NCBI GenBank assembly: GCA_002346545.1
Contig: DEAA01000044.1
Coordinates: 28,404 to 92,403 of the forward strand
Length of the DNA: 64,000 bases
Direction: 5' to 3'
Source: Acidobacteria bacterium UBA2994
GTDB taxonomy: Bacteria; Acidobacteriota; Vicinamibacteria; Vicinamibacterales; UBA8438
The first letter of the stretch is position 1, and every line of letters begins with the position of its first letter. Position numbers and translations under genes: made by a program. This document shows positions 25,438 to 33,024 of the stretch, one piece after another. Under the pieces are notes generated by a model, which saw nothing but the letters and a program-made list of their open reading frames with translations, was not told the origin of the DNA and did no database searches.

Positions 25438-26530
25438 TGTGGGTGCGCTCCTCGGCCCTGAAGAGTCCCATCCACCCCAGCTCAGCGAACTCGCTCTGGT
25501 GGGCGTGGAACATGAAGTCACCGGGGTGGCGGAAGGTGGTCTCCAGGATGGCCCGCTCGCCCTGACACAGCATGATCGTGTCGGTAGTCTCAGTCGGAAC
25601 CAGGGTGGTCCCGGTCCGTAAGACATCGAAGAACATCGCGTGGAGGTGGAAGCTGTTAATGAGATCGAACTCAGTCAGATTGACGACATACATCCGCACC
25701 CGCTCGCCCACCCGCACCGTAACCGGCTCGTGCATGTAGAAGCTGGCCGCGGTGTTGACCGCATAGACCTCGTTCTCGGCGTCGAAGTTGGTGTCGAATG
25801 CGTTGAGCACCATGACGAGCTCGTCGGCAGGGGGACGCGGCGTCTCGGCAGGCGGATCGACGATGAAGGCGCCGTAGAGTCCCTTATGCACGTGGCGCTT
25901 CAGCGGATTAGCGTGACAGTGATAGAGGTGGACGCCGAACGGGTCGGCGTCGAACTCGTATACGAACCGATCGCCAGGCATCACCTGATGGGCCGGCAGC
26001 GACCCATCCATCTCTGGCGTGTGCCAGCCATGAAAGTGGATGGTGTGCGGATGGGCGCCCTGGTTGACGAAGTTGATCCGGATACGGTCGCCAGCCGTGG
26101 CGCGAATCGTCGGCCCTGGCACCTGCCCGTTGTAGGTCCAAGCGGGGAAGAAGACACCCGGTGCGATCTCGATCTCCCGGTCTACGGCAAACAGCTCGTA
26201 CTCGCGGAGGAGCGTGCCGTCCTGGCGTGGGGTCTCCCGGTAGAAGCGCGCCCGCTCATCGGCCGGCAGGTCGGAGAAGTTCCAGGCTCTGAGAAAGGCC
26301 GTGGGGTCGAACGACTCGGTCGAGACGCGGCCGACCGGCCCCATGGCGTTGCCGAGATGGTCGGGACCCGACCCCTCGGGTCCTGCCTGACCGCCAGCGA
26401 CCCCTCGCGAGGCCAGCGCGACGCCCCCGGTGAGGGAACCGAGACCGGCCGCACGGATCCATGCGCGTCGTGACCAGTGCCTGTTTTCGGTCTCTCCCTG
26501 GTTCTGCATTTGAGTCGTTGACAGTTCCAT
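25430..26530 (-). CDS. Two-domain multicopper oxidase, exported
   Basis: This 366-residue copper oxidase has an N-terminal twin-arginine-like export signal (WSRRAWIRAAGLGSLTGG). The first cupredoxin domain carries HTIHFHGWH and type 1 site HLYHCHANPLKRHVHKG with C205. The second carries NSFHLHAMFFD and HPGDFMFHAHQSE without the cysteine. Such two-domain enzymes oxidise metals or organics or reduce nitrite; which applies here is not decidable. It heads the operon with ZIP. Start is ATG 26530, almost at the predicted transcription start, or ATG 26509 (MQNQGE), which I consider at least as likely. Confidence 0.85.
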   Translation of the reverse strand: MELSTTQMQNQGETENRHWSRRAWIRAAGLGSLTGGVALASRGVAGGQAGPEGSGPDHLGNAMGPVGRVSTESFDPTAFLRAWNFSDLPADERARFYRETPRQDGTLLREYELFAVDREIEIAPGVFFPAWTYNGQVPGPTIRATAGDRIRINFVNQGAHPHTIHFHGWHTPEMDGSLPAHQVMPGDRFVYEFDADPFGVHLYHCHANPLKRHVHKGLYGAFIVDPPAETPRPPADELVMVLNAFDTNFDAENEVYAVNTAASFYMHEPVTVRVGERVRMYVVNLTEFDLINSFHLHAMFFDVLRTGTTLVPTETTDTIMLCQGERAILETTFRHPGDFMFHAHQSEFAELGWMGLFRAEERTHSD

Positions 26531-26546
26531 TTTGAGAAATCAAAAT
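26529..26546. promoter_or_regulatory. Inverted-repeat operator between the oxidase and the DtxR-type gene
   Basis: ATTTTGA GAAA TCAAAAT is a perfect inverted repeat with seven-base arms. It overlaps the last three bases of the predicted -10 box of the oxidase operon and extends over the transcription start. It also covers the region where a -35 for the divergent regulator gene would sit (TTGAGA at 26532). Size and position suit a DtxR-family repressor site, and the only regulator gene adjacent is of that family. Confidence 0.6.
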
Positions 26547-26573
26547 ATAGGGTGAATAGGCTACACATGTCAA
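26544..26573 (-). promoter_or_regulatory. Promoter of the multicopper oxidase-ZIP operon
   Basis: On the minus strand TTGACA (26568-26573) is a perfect -35 box. TATATT (26544-26549), a five-of-six -10 box, follows after 18 bases. The predicted start near 26537 falls inside the inverted repeat. Confidence 0.65.
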
Positions 26574-26592
26574 ACTTCCGCCGAACAGCTCC

Positions 26593-27267
26593 GTGATGCT
26601 CCCTTCAAGCACCGTCGAGAACTACCTCAAGGCCCTGTATCAGGCACAGGTCGCACTCGAGAACGACAAGGCACTGGTGCCGATGGGTCAGCTGGCAAGC
26701 GCAGTGGGGGTGGCTCCTGGCACGGCGACAACCATGATCAAGGCGCTGGCCAAGTCCGGGCTGGTGGAGTACGAACCGTATCTGGGTGTCCGGCTCTCAA
26801 CCGCCGGGACAGCGCTGGCGGCCATGGTCCTCCGGCGACACCGCCTTATCGAGCAGTTCCTGGTCGAGATCATGGGAATGAGCTGGACAGAGGTGCACGA
26901 AGACGCCGAGAAGCTCGAGCATGTCGTCTCGGACCGCCTGATCGAGCGGATGGACGCCATGCTGGGACACCCTTCGGTCGACCCGCACGGCGACCCGATC
27001 CCGACTCCTGATGGGGACATGGCGCCGCACCGCTATCACTCGCTGCTGACCTGTCCGCTGCACACCCAAGTGAAGGTGACTCGGGTTGCCGATCAGGACG
27101 CAACCTTCCTGCGGTTCCTGGAAGCGCAGCGGCTCAAGCCTGGTCAGGCGCTCGAGGTTGAAGCGCGGGACTCGGCCGCTGACAGCGTGCAGCTGCTGAC
27201 GGAGGGGCAGCGGCGCATCACGATCGGCACCAAGGCCGCCTCGAAGGTGCTGATAGAAGTCGCCTAA
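26593..27267 (+). CDS. DtxR/MntR-family metal-dependent regulator
   Basis: This 224-residue regulator has the DtxR three-part layout: an N-terminal winged helix (about 5-65, VENYLKALYQAQ and VAPGTATTMIKALAKSGLV) and a dimerisation/metal-binding domain (about 66-145, RRHRLIEQFLVEIMG, WTEVHEDAEKLEHVVSD). A C-terminal FeoA-like SH3 domain starts at about 155. Family members repress metal-uptake genes when Fe or Mn is bound. It is divergent from the oxidase-ZIP operon and the inverted repeat between them is its likely operator. Start is GTG 26593 or ATG 26596. Which metal it senses is unknown. Confidence 0.9.
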   Translation: MMLPSSTVENYLKALYQAQVALENDKALVPMGQLASAVGVAPGTATTMIKALAKSGLVEYEPYLGVRLSTAGTALAAMVLRRHRLIEQFLVEIMGMSWTEVHEDAEKLEHVVSDRLIERMDAMLGHPSVDPHGDPIPTPDGDMAPHRYHSLLTCPLHTQVKVTRVADQDATFLRFLEAQRLKPGQALEVEARDSAADSVQLLTEGQRRITIGTKAASKVLIEVA

Positions 27268-27653
27268 GGGTGCTACCACGGAGACGTCGAAGACCCTCGA
27301 TGTGGCGTCCGATGGGTGATTCCCGGCAAGGCTTCCTACTGGAACTGAGGCGATAGACGTGTTGCCGACCTCTCCTTACCTTCCCAACCGACCGATCAAC
27401 TAGCGAGCTCGCCGCTAATTGCGCAAGAAGTTTCCTGTAGAAATGACCCTCCGTACTCATTCACCAACCAACTCGCACAACCTCTCGATTCGGTAGGGAA
27501 AAAATCCCTGCGGTGGTGGAAAAATCTCCGAAGGCCGCCTCGTGGAAGCTAAACCCGATCTTCGGGTTCGGCCAGAACTCGACAGTGTCTATTTGTGTCT
27601 TAATCTATTGCCACAAAAAACGTCACTCGTTCGAGGACGATGAGCCAATACGC
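27268..27653. other. 386-base gap with no recognisable gene
   Basis: I find no supported gene here. The right half is less GC-rich than its surroundings. Two small hairpins are visible: AGGGA-N5-TCCCT at 27495-27509 and AACCCGA-N3-TCGGGTT at 27552-27568; neither has a proper T-run. Short open frames on both strands have no similarity I recognise. Confidence 0.5.
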
Positions 27654-28055
27654 TTAAGCGGCGTAGGTTGCCGAGGAGGTGGGCGTTTCCCACACGGTAA
27701 CCCGTGTCACCGGCAGGCCACTCGCGCGCGCCTGCAAGTAGATCAGCTCGGCTAGACACTCAGCGGTTGGGTTGACGTCGACCACAAACACTGGCTCCCC
27801 CATCCCCCGCAACGCGTCGACCAGCGGGTCGTCCCGGCGAAGGATCATCTTGTGATCCAGCTCGCGATCGACCCACCCACCGATCAACTCCGAGATCTCA
27901 CGAAAATCGCGCACCATCCCGCGGCGATCGAGCTCCTGAGCAGACACCTCGATCTCGACCACGGCGTTGTGGCCATGCGGATGCCGGCAATCGCCGTCGT
28001 ACTCCATCAGGCGGTGGCCATAACAGAACGAGATCCGTTTCATCACAGCGTGCAT
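27654..28055 (-). CDS. queD: 6-carboxytetrahydropterin synthase family protein
   Basis: This 133-residue PTPS/QueD-type enzyme is predicted to make 6-carboxytetrahydropterin for queuosine or related deazapurines. The zinc histidines are H15 in FCYGHRL and the pair in CRHPHGHN, and the CxxxHGH motif keeps the catalytic cysteine. VRDFREISELIGGWVDRELDHK and the C-terminal VWETPTS glutamate also fit. No other queuosine gene is nearby. The start is uncertain: ATG 28055, an ATG four codons further in, or TTG 28085. It lies shortly after the deoxyhypusine-synthase-like gene on the same strand. Confidence 0.87.
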   Translation of the reverse strand: MHAVMKRISFCYGHRLMEYDGDCRHPHGHNAVVEIEVSAQELDRRGMVRDFREISELIGGWVDRELDHKMILRRDDPLVDALRGMGEPVFVVDVNPTAECLAELIYLQARASGLPVTRVTVWETPTSSATYAA

Positions 28056-28105
28056 GGCAGTGTCAGAAGTTCCATGGATCGACAAACTCGATCGCCGACA
28101 ACCTG

Positions 28106-29239
28106 CTAGTCGCCCCCATCGCCCTCGGCACGGGCCCGCGCCTGGCGCTCAAGCTCCGCCACGAGCTCGTCACGGCGGTGGACAAGCTCGCGACGCGGCC
28201 GACGCGCGTGCGAGGACCCTACCGCGTACTCACAGAAGATCGGGAACGCTATGGTCGTATCGCAGTAAGCCACCACGGCGTCCGGCAGCATGCCAGGGTT
28301 TACCTTCCCCCAGCTAACAGCCTCCGACGGTGTCGCGCCTGAGAGCCCGCCCCAGACCACCTGATCGGTCGTGATCTGAATGAAGTACTCGTTCCCGCCC
28401 TTCGGAATGCCGTAGATCTCCCACAGCGTCGGCTGGCCCTGCAGGTAGAAGTTCTTTGGCGACCCGCCTCCCAGGATCACGCAGCCGTTCCGGGTGCCGG
28501 AGAGGATGATGGCCGCGACCTCGTTGACATCTCGGCTGGGGTCGATGACGCATCCGCCACCCGCGCCCAGCAACGACTGCCAGGCGACGTTCATGCCAAT
28601 GGAACTGTCGCCTGGTGAGGAAGTGTAGACCGGCACGCCCGCCGCTGAGGCAGCCGCCACCAGCGAATGCGACTCGCAACCGGGGTGACACTCCCGTAGG
28701 TCGTCGCCGAGCGCCTGATGAAAGGTGGCCGACGCCACCGGGCCCTCTAGCCCGCTCCGCACCAGGAAGTCCCGGACGTAGGCATCGGTCTCGAGCAAGA
28801 CATCGGCCGGGAAGAGCACGTCATAGATACGGATGATCCCGTCTTCGTGGAGCTCCACGTCATCGAGAAACGGCGAGCCGCGGTGCAGTGTGAAGTTCAG
28901 GGCATAGTGGAGGTCGTGGTAGAGGTTCGCGCCAGTGCTAATCACAAAGTCGACCAGCCCCCGCTCCATCAGCTCGATGACGCACCCGCCAAGCCCAGCC
29001 GGAGTAAGTGCCCCGGCCATCGTAAGGCCGATGGTCACGTCATTGCCGGGGTCGAGCATCTTGTCACTATAGACCCGGCAGGCTTCCGACAGACGACCGG
29101 CGTTGAACGCCTGAAAGCCGTCGTCGACGAGGCGGCGGATTTGCGGCTGACCGGTCGGCCGGTAGTACTTGATGGGCTGTCCCGAGAGATGACGGCTAGC
29201 GCCAGACCGGCCCGAGGGAGCTGATGGACGATGGGGCAC
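28106..29239 (-). CDS. Deoxyhypusine-synthase-like protein (probable spermidine-dependent transferase)
   Basis: This 377-residue protein belongs to the deoxyhypusine synthase fold. NAD-binding STGANLYHDLHYA and the catalytic lysine K262 in LGGGSPKNFYLQ are present. Bacteria lack eIF5A, and characterised bacterial members make homospermidine or related polyamines, so that is the likely activity. The C-terminus is extended and charged (RRELVHRRDELVAELERQ). GTG 29239 gives an N-terminal tail of about 20 residues beyond the conserved start. A queD gene follows. Confidence 0.88.
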   Translation of the reverse strand: MPHRPSAPSGRSGASRHLSGQPIKYYRPTGQPQIRRLVDDGFQAFNAGRLSEACRVYSDKMLDPGNDVTIGLTMAGALTPAGLGGCVIELMERGLVDFVISTGANLYHDLHYALNFTLHRGSPFLDDVELHEDGIIRIYDVLFPADVLLETDAYVRDFLVRSGLEGPVASATFHQALGDDLRECHPGCESHSLVAAASAAGVPVYTSSPGDSSIGMNVAWQSLLGAGGGCVIDPSRDVNEVAAIILSGTRNGCVILGGGSPKNFYLQGQPTLWEIYGIPKGGNEYFIQITTDQVVWGGLSGATPSEAVSWGKVNPGMLPDAVVAYCDTTIAFPIFCEYAVGSSHARRPRRELVHRRDELVAELERQARARAEGDGGD

Positions 29240-29360
29240 GGGCTTCGCGTCTTGGAAGACAGGCCGACGTCACCCATGCGCCGACTCGTCGGGGCGAGAG
29301 TGTACCACTTTTCGACAGTGACCCTGACAGGAGCTGGGTTAAGGGAAAAAGTATCGATGA

Positions 29361-29459
29361 TGGGCCAAGATCCTCGAGATCAGCCGAGGCACGCTGTATC
29401 GCAAGATCGTGGAATACAACCTCGAGCCCCAGTCGGACTCGACGGCGGGGTTGGACTGA
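29361..29459 (+). pseudogene. Orphan C-terminal Fis-type helix-turn-helix of a sigma-54 regulator
   Basis: The short frame ends in WAKILEISRGTLYRKIVEYN and LEPQSDSTAGLD followed by TGA at 29457-29459. This is the characteristic Fis-like DNA-binding helix pair at the end of NtrC-family activators. The frame is closed immediately upstream by TGA at 29358, and no receiver or AAA+ domain precedes it, so it is a remnant of a deleted gene. It was too short to appear as a listed open frame. Confidence 0.6.
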
Positions 29460-29463
29460 CGCG

Positions 29464-29718
29464 TCAATCTGAATCGAGCGGTTCGTCAGGATCTACCCAA
29501 TCCGGCCGGCGACCAGCGACGCCGGTCAACAGCAGTGCCGCTCCAGTCCCGCCCGCTATTAGAGTGAGACCATCGGTCACCCAGTTCTCGAACGTAAACT
29601 CCCCCACCATCAGCGCTACGGCTGGAACCAAGAGCACCGCCCCGGCTACGACCGCCGTGGCTCGATGCATGACCAACCTGAGCAGGGTCCCGCGCACGCG
29701 GCGGATGGTGACGCTCAT
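29464..29718 (-). CDS. Small membrane protein, unknown
   Basis: I do not recognise this 84-residue protein. A basic N-terminus (MSVTIRRVRGTLLRLVMHRA) is followed by two hydrophobic segments (about 21-41 and 50-68) and an acidic tail WVDPDEPLDSD. I set the start at ATG 29718, after the end of the BON lipoprotein gene; a longer frame to 29793 overlaps that gene. It is probably co-transcribed with it. Confidence 0.5.
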   Translation of the reverse strand: MSVTIRRVRGTLLRLVMHRATAVVAGAVLLVPAVALMVGEFTFENWVTDGLTLIAGGTGAALLLTGVAGRRPDWVDPDEPLDSD

Positions 29719-29749
29719 AGCTCCGGGCCGCCGCGGGACACCGACCCGA

Positions 29750-30040
29750 TCATCTCGCGAACTGGAGCCGCGAAGAGACCTCGCGAACCCCATCGCCCCT
29801 CTTGGTGAGCGTCGGGGCGCGCCCCTCGATCACGACCGACTCGACCATGCCGGAGAAGGTTACGATGCCGCGCACGGTCTCGGCCTCGATCTGCACCGTA
29901 GCGGTACCCGGTTGGTTTAGGAGCGCCCCGCGCGCACGAGCGTTGATCGTCGAGTCGTGCAGGCTGGTGGAAGCGAGGGGGGTGACGCACCCGCTGGCCA
30001 GGAGTAGCACCGCCGAGAGCAGGAAGAACACGCGAGGCAT
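29750..30040 (-). CDS. BON-domain lipoprotein
   Basis: This 96-residue lipoprotein has a signal peptide with lipobox LASGC and a single BON-like domain. STINARARGALLNQPG, VQIEAETVRGIVTFSGMV and the terminal EVSSRLQ correspond to the alpha-beta pattern of BON modules. BON proteins associate with membranes and are often induced by osmotic stress. Neighbours are a small membrane protein downstream and a disordered protein upstream on the same strand. Confidence 0.75.
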   Translation of the reverse strand: MPRVFFLLSAVLLLASGCVTPLASTSLHDSTINARARGALLNQPGTATVQIEAETVRGIVTFSGMVESVVIEGRAPTLTKRGDGVREVSSRLQFAR

Positions 30041-30060
30041 CAGACCACGCGGCTGAGCGA

Positions 30061-30765
30061 CTAGCGGGAGCGGCCTTTCCCCCGGTTCCGCTGGCTTCGG
30101 TTTTGGCGTTCGGCCCTGTTCCCTGAACTGCGATTCCGCGAGCTGCGCGAGTTGCCGTTCTTGTTCTGACCCTGGCGTGTCGTCTGGCCCTGATGCCCGT
30201 CGCTGCGGTTACCGTTTACCTCACCACCCGAGCGGCCGCTGCGTCGTTTCCGCGAGGGCTGTTGGGACGTCGGGGCGACGTTTCCGCTCGCTCCCCGCTC
30301 GAGGATCGCGTCGCGACCGCTCTCGCGAATCGTGAAGACCGGAGGCACGCGGGCCGGCGGCGGTGTGCCCTCGGGCCGGGCGAGAGAAGCTCGAATCAGT
30401 GGACGGTGCGTCGAGTCGCTGGGCGGCGGTGGCGGCGACGAGACCGGCTCAATGTCCTCGACCTCAGTCATCGCCGCCGGGGGGGCTGCAGGAACAGGGG
30501 CCGGTGCCGGCTCCTGTTGCTTTGCAGTCGCGGCCAGAGCGGGGGTTGGCCCGTCCTCCGACTTCGAGAGCGCAGCTACGAGCTTGGTTTGTCGTCGTGG
30601 TGGCACTTTCGCTTCCTTGTAGGGATGCTCGTTGTCACAGGTCGTGCATCGCGTTAGCTTAATCTCGTCGCCAACAATGGCGACGACGGCGTGGTTGGTC
30701 ACGCGTCGTTCGCGGGGGCAGTAGTCGTCAAGGACGTCGCCCAGGCGAACCTGGTGCTGCTCCAT
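30061..30765 (-). CDS. Zinc-ribbon-like protein with a long disordered basic tail
   Basis: I cannot assign this 234-residue protein to a named family. The first 55 residues look like a small metal-binding domain, with C16, C40, C43 and H47 (CTTCDNEHPYK) as candidate ligands. Residues about 70-165 are proline- and alanine-rich. The last 65 residues are a run of Arg, Ser, Asn, Gly and Gln (KNGNSRSSRNRSSGNRAERQ) with almost no hydrophobic residues. Such tails bind RNA or undergo phase separation in other proteins, so RNA association is a possible inference. Confidence 0.65.
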   Translation of the reverse strand: MEQHQVRLGDVLDDYCPRERRVTNHAVVAIVGDEIKLTRCTTCDNEHPYKEAKVPPRRQTKLVAALSKSEDGPTPALAATAKQQEPAPAPVPAAPPAAMTEVEDIEPVSSPPPPPSDSTHRPLIRASLARPEGTPPPARVPPVFTIRESGRDAILERGASGNVAPTSQQPSRKRRSGRSGGEVNGNRSDGHQGQTTRQGQNKNGNSRSSRNRSSGNRAERQNRSQRNRGKGRSR

Positions 30766-30993
30766 GAATGCCTCTCTAGCAGTGGGTAGCCGCTACACGC
30801 TGGCATTGGCAACCAGCACGTACTTGCAGAAACAGGCCCAAGTCACACAACACGGTGAAGCACTAGTCCGTCGCTTCAAGAAGAGTTAGGTTTGCGATTC
30901 GCAGCAGGACGGCGTCTAATCAGCCAGGCGGCCATATACCCTCTTCGCGGGGGGCGGCGTGGCTAGACTGCGAAGCGCAATGACCCCATTCTA

Positions 30994-32415
30994 CTACTCA
31001 GAGGCGGGATCGTAAACGTTTTCCGTATCCGCCGAACCGACCCGCTCGGTCAGCCAACGTCTCGTCTCATCGAGGGCGGCGGCCACAGCGTCTGGGGCGG
31101 TCGATTGCGGTGTCTGCCGAGCCTCGACCGAACCACGCGCCGAGATCAGCGCGGCGGCCTCGACGTCCAGTCGCTCGTGGTAGCCGCGCCACTCGTCTGG
31201 CGACAGCGCGCTGAAGTCGCGACCAGCCTCCAGCAGGTCGCGCACCATCCGGCCGACGACTTCGTGCGCCTCCCGGAACGGCACCCCGCGTGCCACCAGC
31301 AGGTCAGCCACGTCGGTGGCCAGTGACAGACCCGACGCCGCCGCATCGGTCCGCACCGGGTCGAGCGCGAGGGTACGCACCACCGCGGCCACGGCCCGCA
31401 GCGACCGGCGGACTGTCACCTCGGTGTCGAAGACCGCCTCCTTATCCTCCTGCAGATCCTTGTTGTAGCCACTGGGCAAGCCTTTCATCGTCGCAAGCCA
31501 CCCGCTCAGTCGACCGATCACCCGTCCCGACTTTCCGCGAACGAGCTCTAATGGGTCGGGGTTCTTCTTCTGAGGCATGAGACTGCTTCCCGTCGTGACC
31601 GCGTCAGACAACGCGAAGAACCCAAACTCCTCGCTAGTGAACAGGATGAGATCCTCGGCCAACCGGCTCAGGTGGATAAGGGTTCCCGCGGAGGCGTGCA
31701 AGAACGCCGACACGAAGTCCCGGTCGGCGGTGGCGTCGAGGCTGTTCGAGACCACGCGCGTGAATCCGAGCCGCGCGGCAAGGGCGACCGTGTCCACCGC
31801 GTAGCTCGTGCCCGCGATCGCGCCAGATCCGAGCGGTAGGGCGTCGGCCTCATCGGCCGCAACGGCGAAGCGACGATCGTCGCGCCGAAAGGCCGCTGCG
31901 TGCGCCAGCAGATAATGACTCACCAGGATCGGCTGAGCGCGGCGCAGGTGGGTGTAGGACGGCATCAAGGCAGACCCGGCGGCCTCGGTCTGAGCCACTA
32001 GCGCCCCGACGAGGGCCGCCAGCTCGCGGCGCAGCCCGAGAATATGGCGCCGGAGGTAGAGCCTGAGATCGAGCGACACCTGCTCGTTCCGGGACCGGCC
32101 AGTATGCAGACGCTTGCCCGCGTCACCAATGCGAGCGATCAGTTGACGTTCGACGAATGCGTGGACATCCTCGTCATCGCCATCGATGAACGCGGGGTCG
32201 GCCCGGCCAGCCGCGAGTATCTCCTCGAGCGCGCAGCGGATATCCTGGGCGTCGTCCTCCGAGAGTACACCGGCAGCGGCCAGAGCCTCGGCCCAGGCCA
32301 GGCTGCCCGTCACATCGTCCTCGAACAACGCGCGATCGAAGACGAACGACGACTGGAACTCGAAGACTTCTTTGTTGGGGGCCGAGTCGAAGCGACCGGA
32401 CCAGAGATGAGTCAT
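30994..32415 (-). CDS. argH: Argininosuccinate lyase
   Basis: This 473-residue enzyme splits argininosuccinate into arginine and fumarate, the last step of arginine synthesis. The superfamily signature GSSLMPQKKNPDPLELVRGK is intact, with LHTGRSRNEQV and PSYTHLRRAQPI in the usual order. It follows argR by 18 bases on the same strand and shares its promoter. argG, which supplies its substrate, is not in the window. Confidence 0.96.
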   Translation of the reverse strand: MTHLWSGRFDSAPNKEVFEFQSSFVFDRALFEDDVTGSLAWAEALAAAGVLSEDDAQDIRCALEEILAAGRADPAFIDGDDEDVHAFVERQLIARIGDAGKRLHTGRSRNEQVSLDLRLYLRRHILGLRRELAALVGALVAQTEAAGSALMPSYTHLRRAQPILVSHYLLAHAAAFRRDDRRFAVAADEADALPLGSGAIAGTSYAVDTVALAARLGFTRVVSNSLDATADRDFVSAFLHASAGTLIHLSRLAEDLILFTSEEFGFFALSDAVTTGSSLMPQKKNPDPLELVRGKSGRVIGRLSGWLATMKGLPSGYNKDLQEDKEAVFDTEVTVRRSLRAVAAVVRTLALDPVRTDAAASGLSLATDVADLLVARGVPFREAHEVVGRMVRDLLEAGRDFSALSPDEWRGYHERLDVEAAALISARGSVEARQTPQSTAPDAVAAALDETRRWLTERVGSADTENVYDPASE

Positions 32416-32433
32416 AAGACGCGTCCTCGTTAA

Positions 32434-32895
32434 TCACGCCCCGGAGCGACCGCGGACCCACTCGATGAGCCGCCGCTCGAGCCCTGTGGCATCGCGAGCC
32501 GAGCGCGTGACGAGCAGGATCGTATCGTCTCCAGCGACCGTCCCGACAATCTCGGACCAAGCCGCGTGGTCGAGGGCGTAGGCCAGGGGCTGCGCCTGCC
32601 CCGGATTGGTCTTCAAAACCAACAGCTGGTCGACGCGTTCCAGACGCCGGAGGTAGTCGAGCACGGCCTTGCGGATCCGCCCCTCGGACGGAGCCTTGTC
32701 CGAGAGAGCCTCCGCGGTCTGATAAGCTCCATCGGCTGCCCGCTTGACGAGACCCAGCTCTTTGATGTCACGTGACATCGTCGCCTGGGTCGCCACGATA
32801 CCCTGTTCGGCCAAGCGCCGGCGAAGGGCGTCCTGGCTCCGGATCGCCTGCTGGGCTACCAGCTCGAGAATCGCTGATTGGCGAAAGTTCTTCAT
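32434..32895 (-). CDS. argR: Arginine repressor
   Basis: This 153-residue ArgR has an N-terminal winged helix ([20 protein letters not shown]) and a C-terminal hexamerisation and arginine-binding domain with [15 protein letters not shown]. It should bind ARG boxes when arginine is plentiful. It is the first gene of argR-argH, divergent from argC, and a clear ARG box covers the argC start, so it very probably represses argCBDJF and may regulate itself. Confidence 0.95.
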   Translation of the reverse strand: MKNFRQSAILELVAQQAIRSQDALRRRLAEQGIVATQATMSRDIKELGLVKRAADGAYQTAEALSDKAPSEGRIRKAVLDYLRRLERVDQLLVLKTNPGQAQPLAYALDHAAWSEIVGTVAGDDTILLVTRSARDATGLERRLIEWVRGRSGA

Positions 32896-32916
32896 AGTTA
32901 TTCAGAATGCTGGAAT

Positions 32917-32945
32917 ACTATACATCGCCCTGGAAACCATGTCAC
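32917..32945 (-). promoter_or_regulatory. Promoter of argR-argH
   Basis: On the minus strand GTGACA (32940-32945) and TATAGT (32917-32922) are 17 bases apart; each matches consensus at five of six positions. Around the expected start an ATTCA ARG half-site (32900-32904) and a GAAT (32913-32916) form an imperfect ARG-like element. Confidence 0.6.
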
Positions 32946-32968
32946 CAGTATTTCCAGAGCCTTCCCGG

Positions 32969-32997
32969 TTGACGGGTAGGATAGAGTGACGTATAAA
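32969..32997 (+). promoter_or_regulatory. Promoter of argCBDJF
   Basis: TTGACG (32969-32974) and TATAAA (32992-32997) are separated by exactly 17 bases and match consensus at five of six positions each. The predicted start is near 33004, which leaves a leader of only about 20 bases before argC. Confidence 0.7.
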
Positions 32998-33008
32998 TAC
33001 CCCTAGAT

Positions 33009-33024
33009 AAGAATAAGTATTCAT
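33009..33024. promoter_or_regulatory. ARG box (ArgR operator) over the argC start
   Basis: AAGAATAAGTATTCAT matches the TGAAT-N4-ATTCA ARG box at all but one core position and is nearly palindromic. It covers the bases between the predicted transcription start and the argC ATG at 33023, so bound ArgR would block both initiation and early elongation. Confidence 0.75.

Noticed and set aside
27513-27755. 80-residue plus-strand frame in the gap before queD
   Set aside because: It overlaps the queD 3' end, has no ribosome site and no recognisable sequence.
30766-30993. Gap examined for a tRNA or small RNA
   Set aside because: No cloverleaf, no TPsiC arm and no promoter-terminator pair could be recognised.
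32987-33002. Second ARG box next to the clear one
   Set aside because: GTATAAATAC is palindromic but matches the ARG consensus poorly and is better explained as the argC -10 region.
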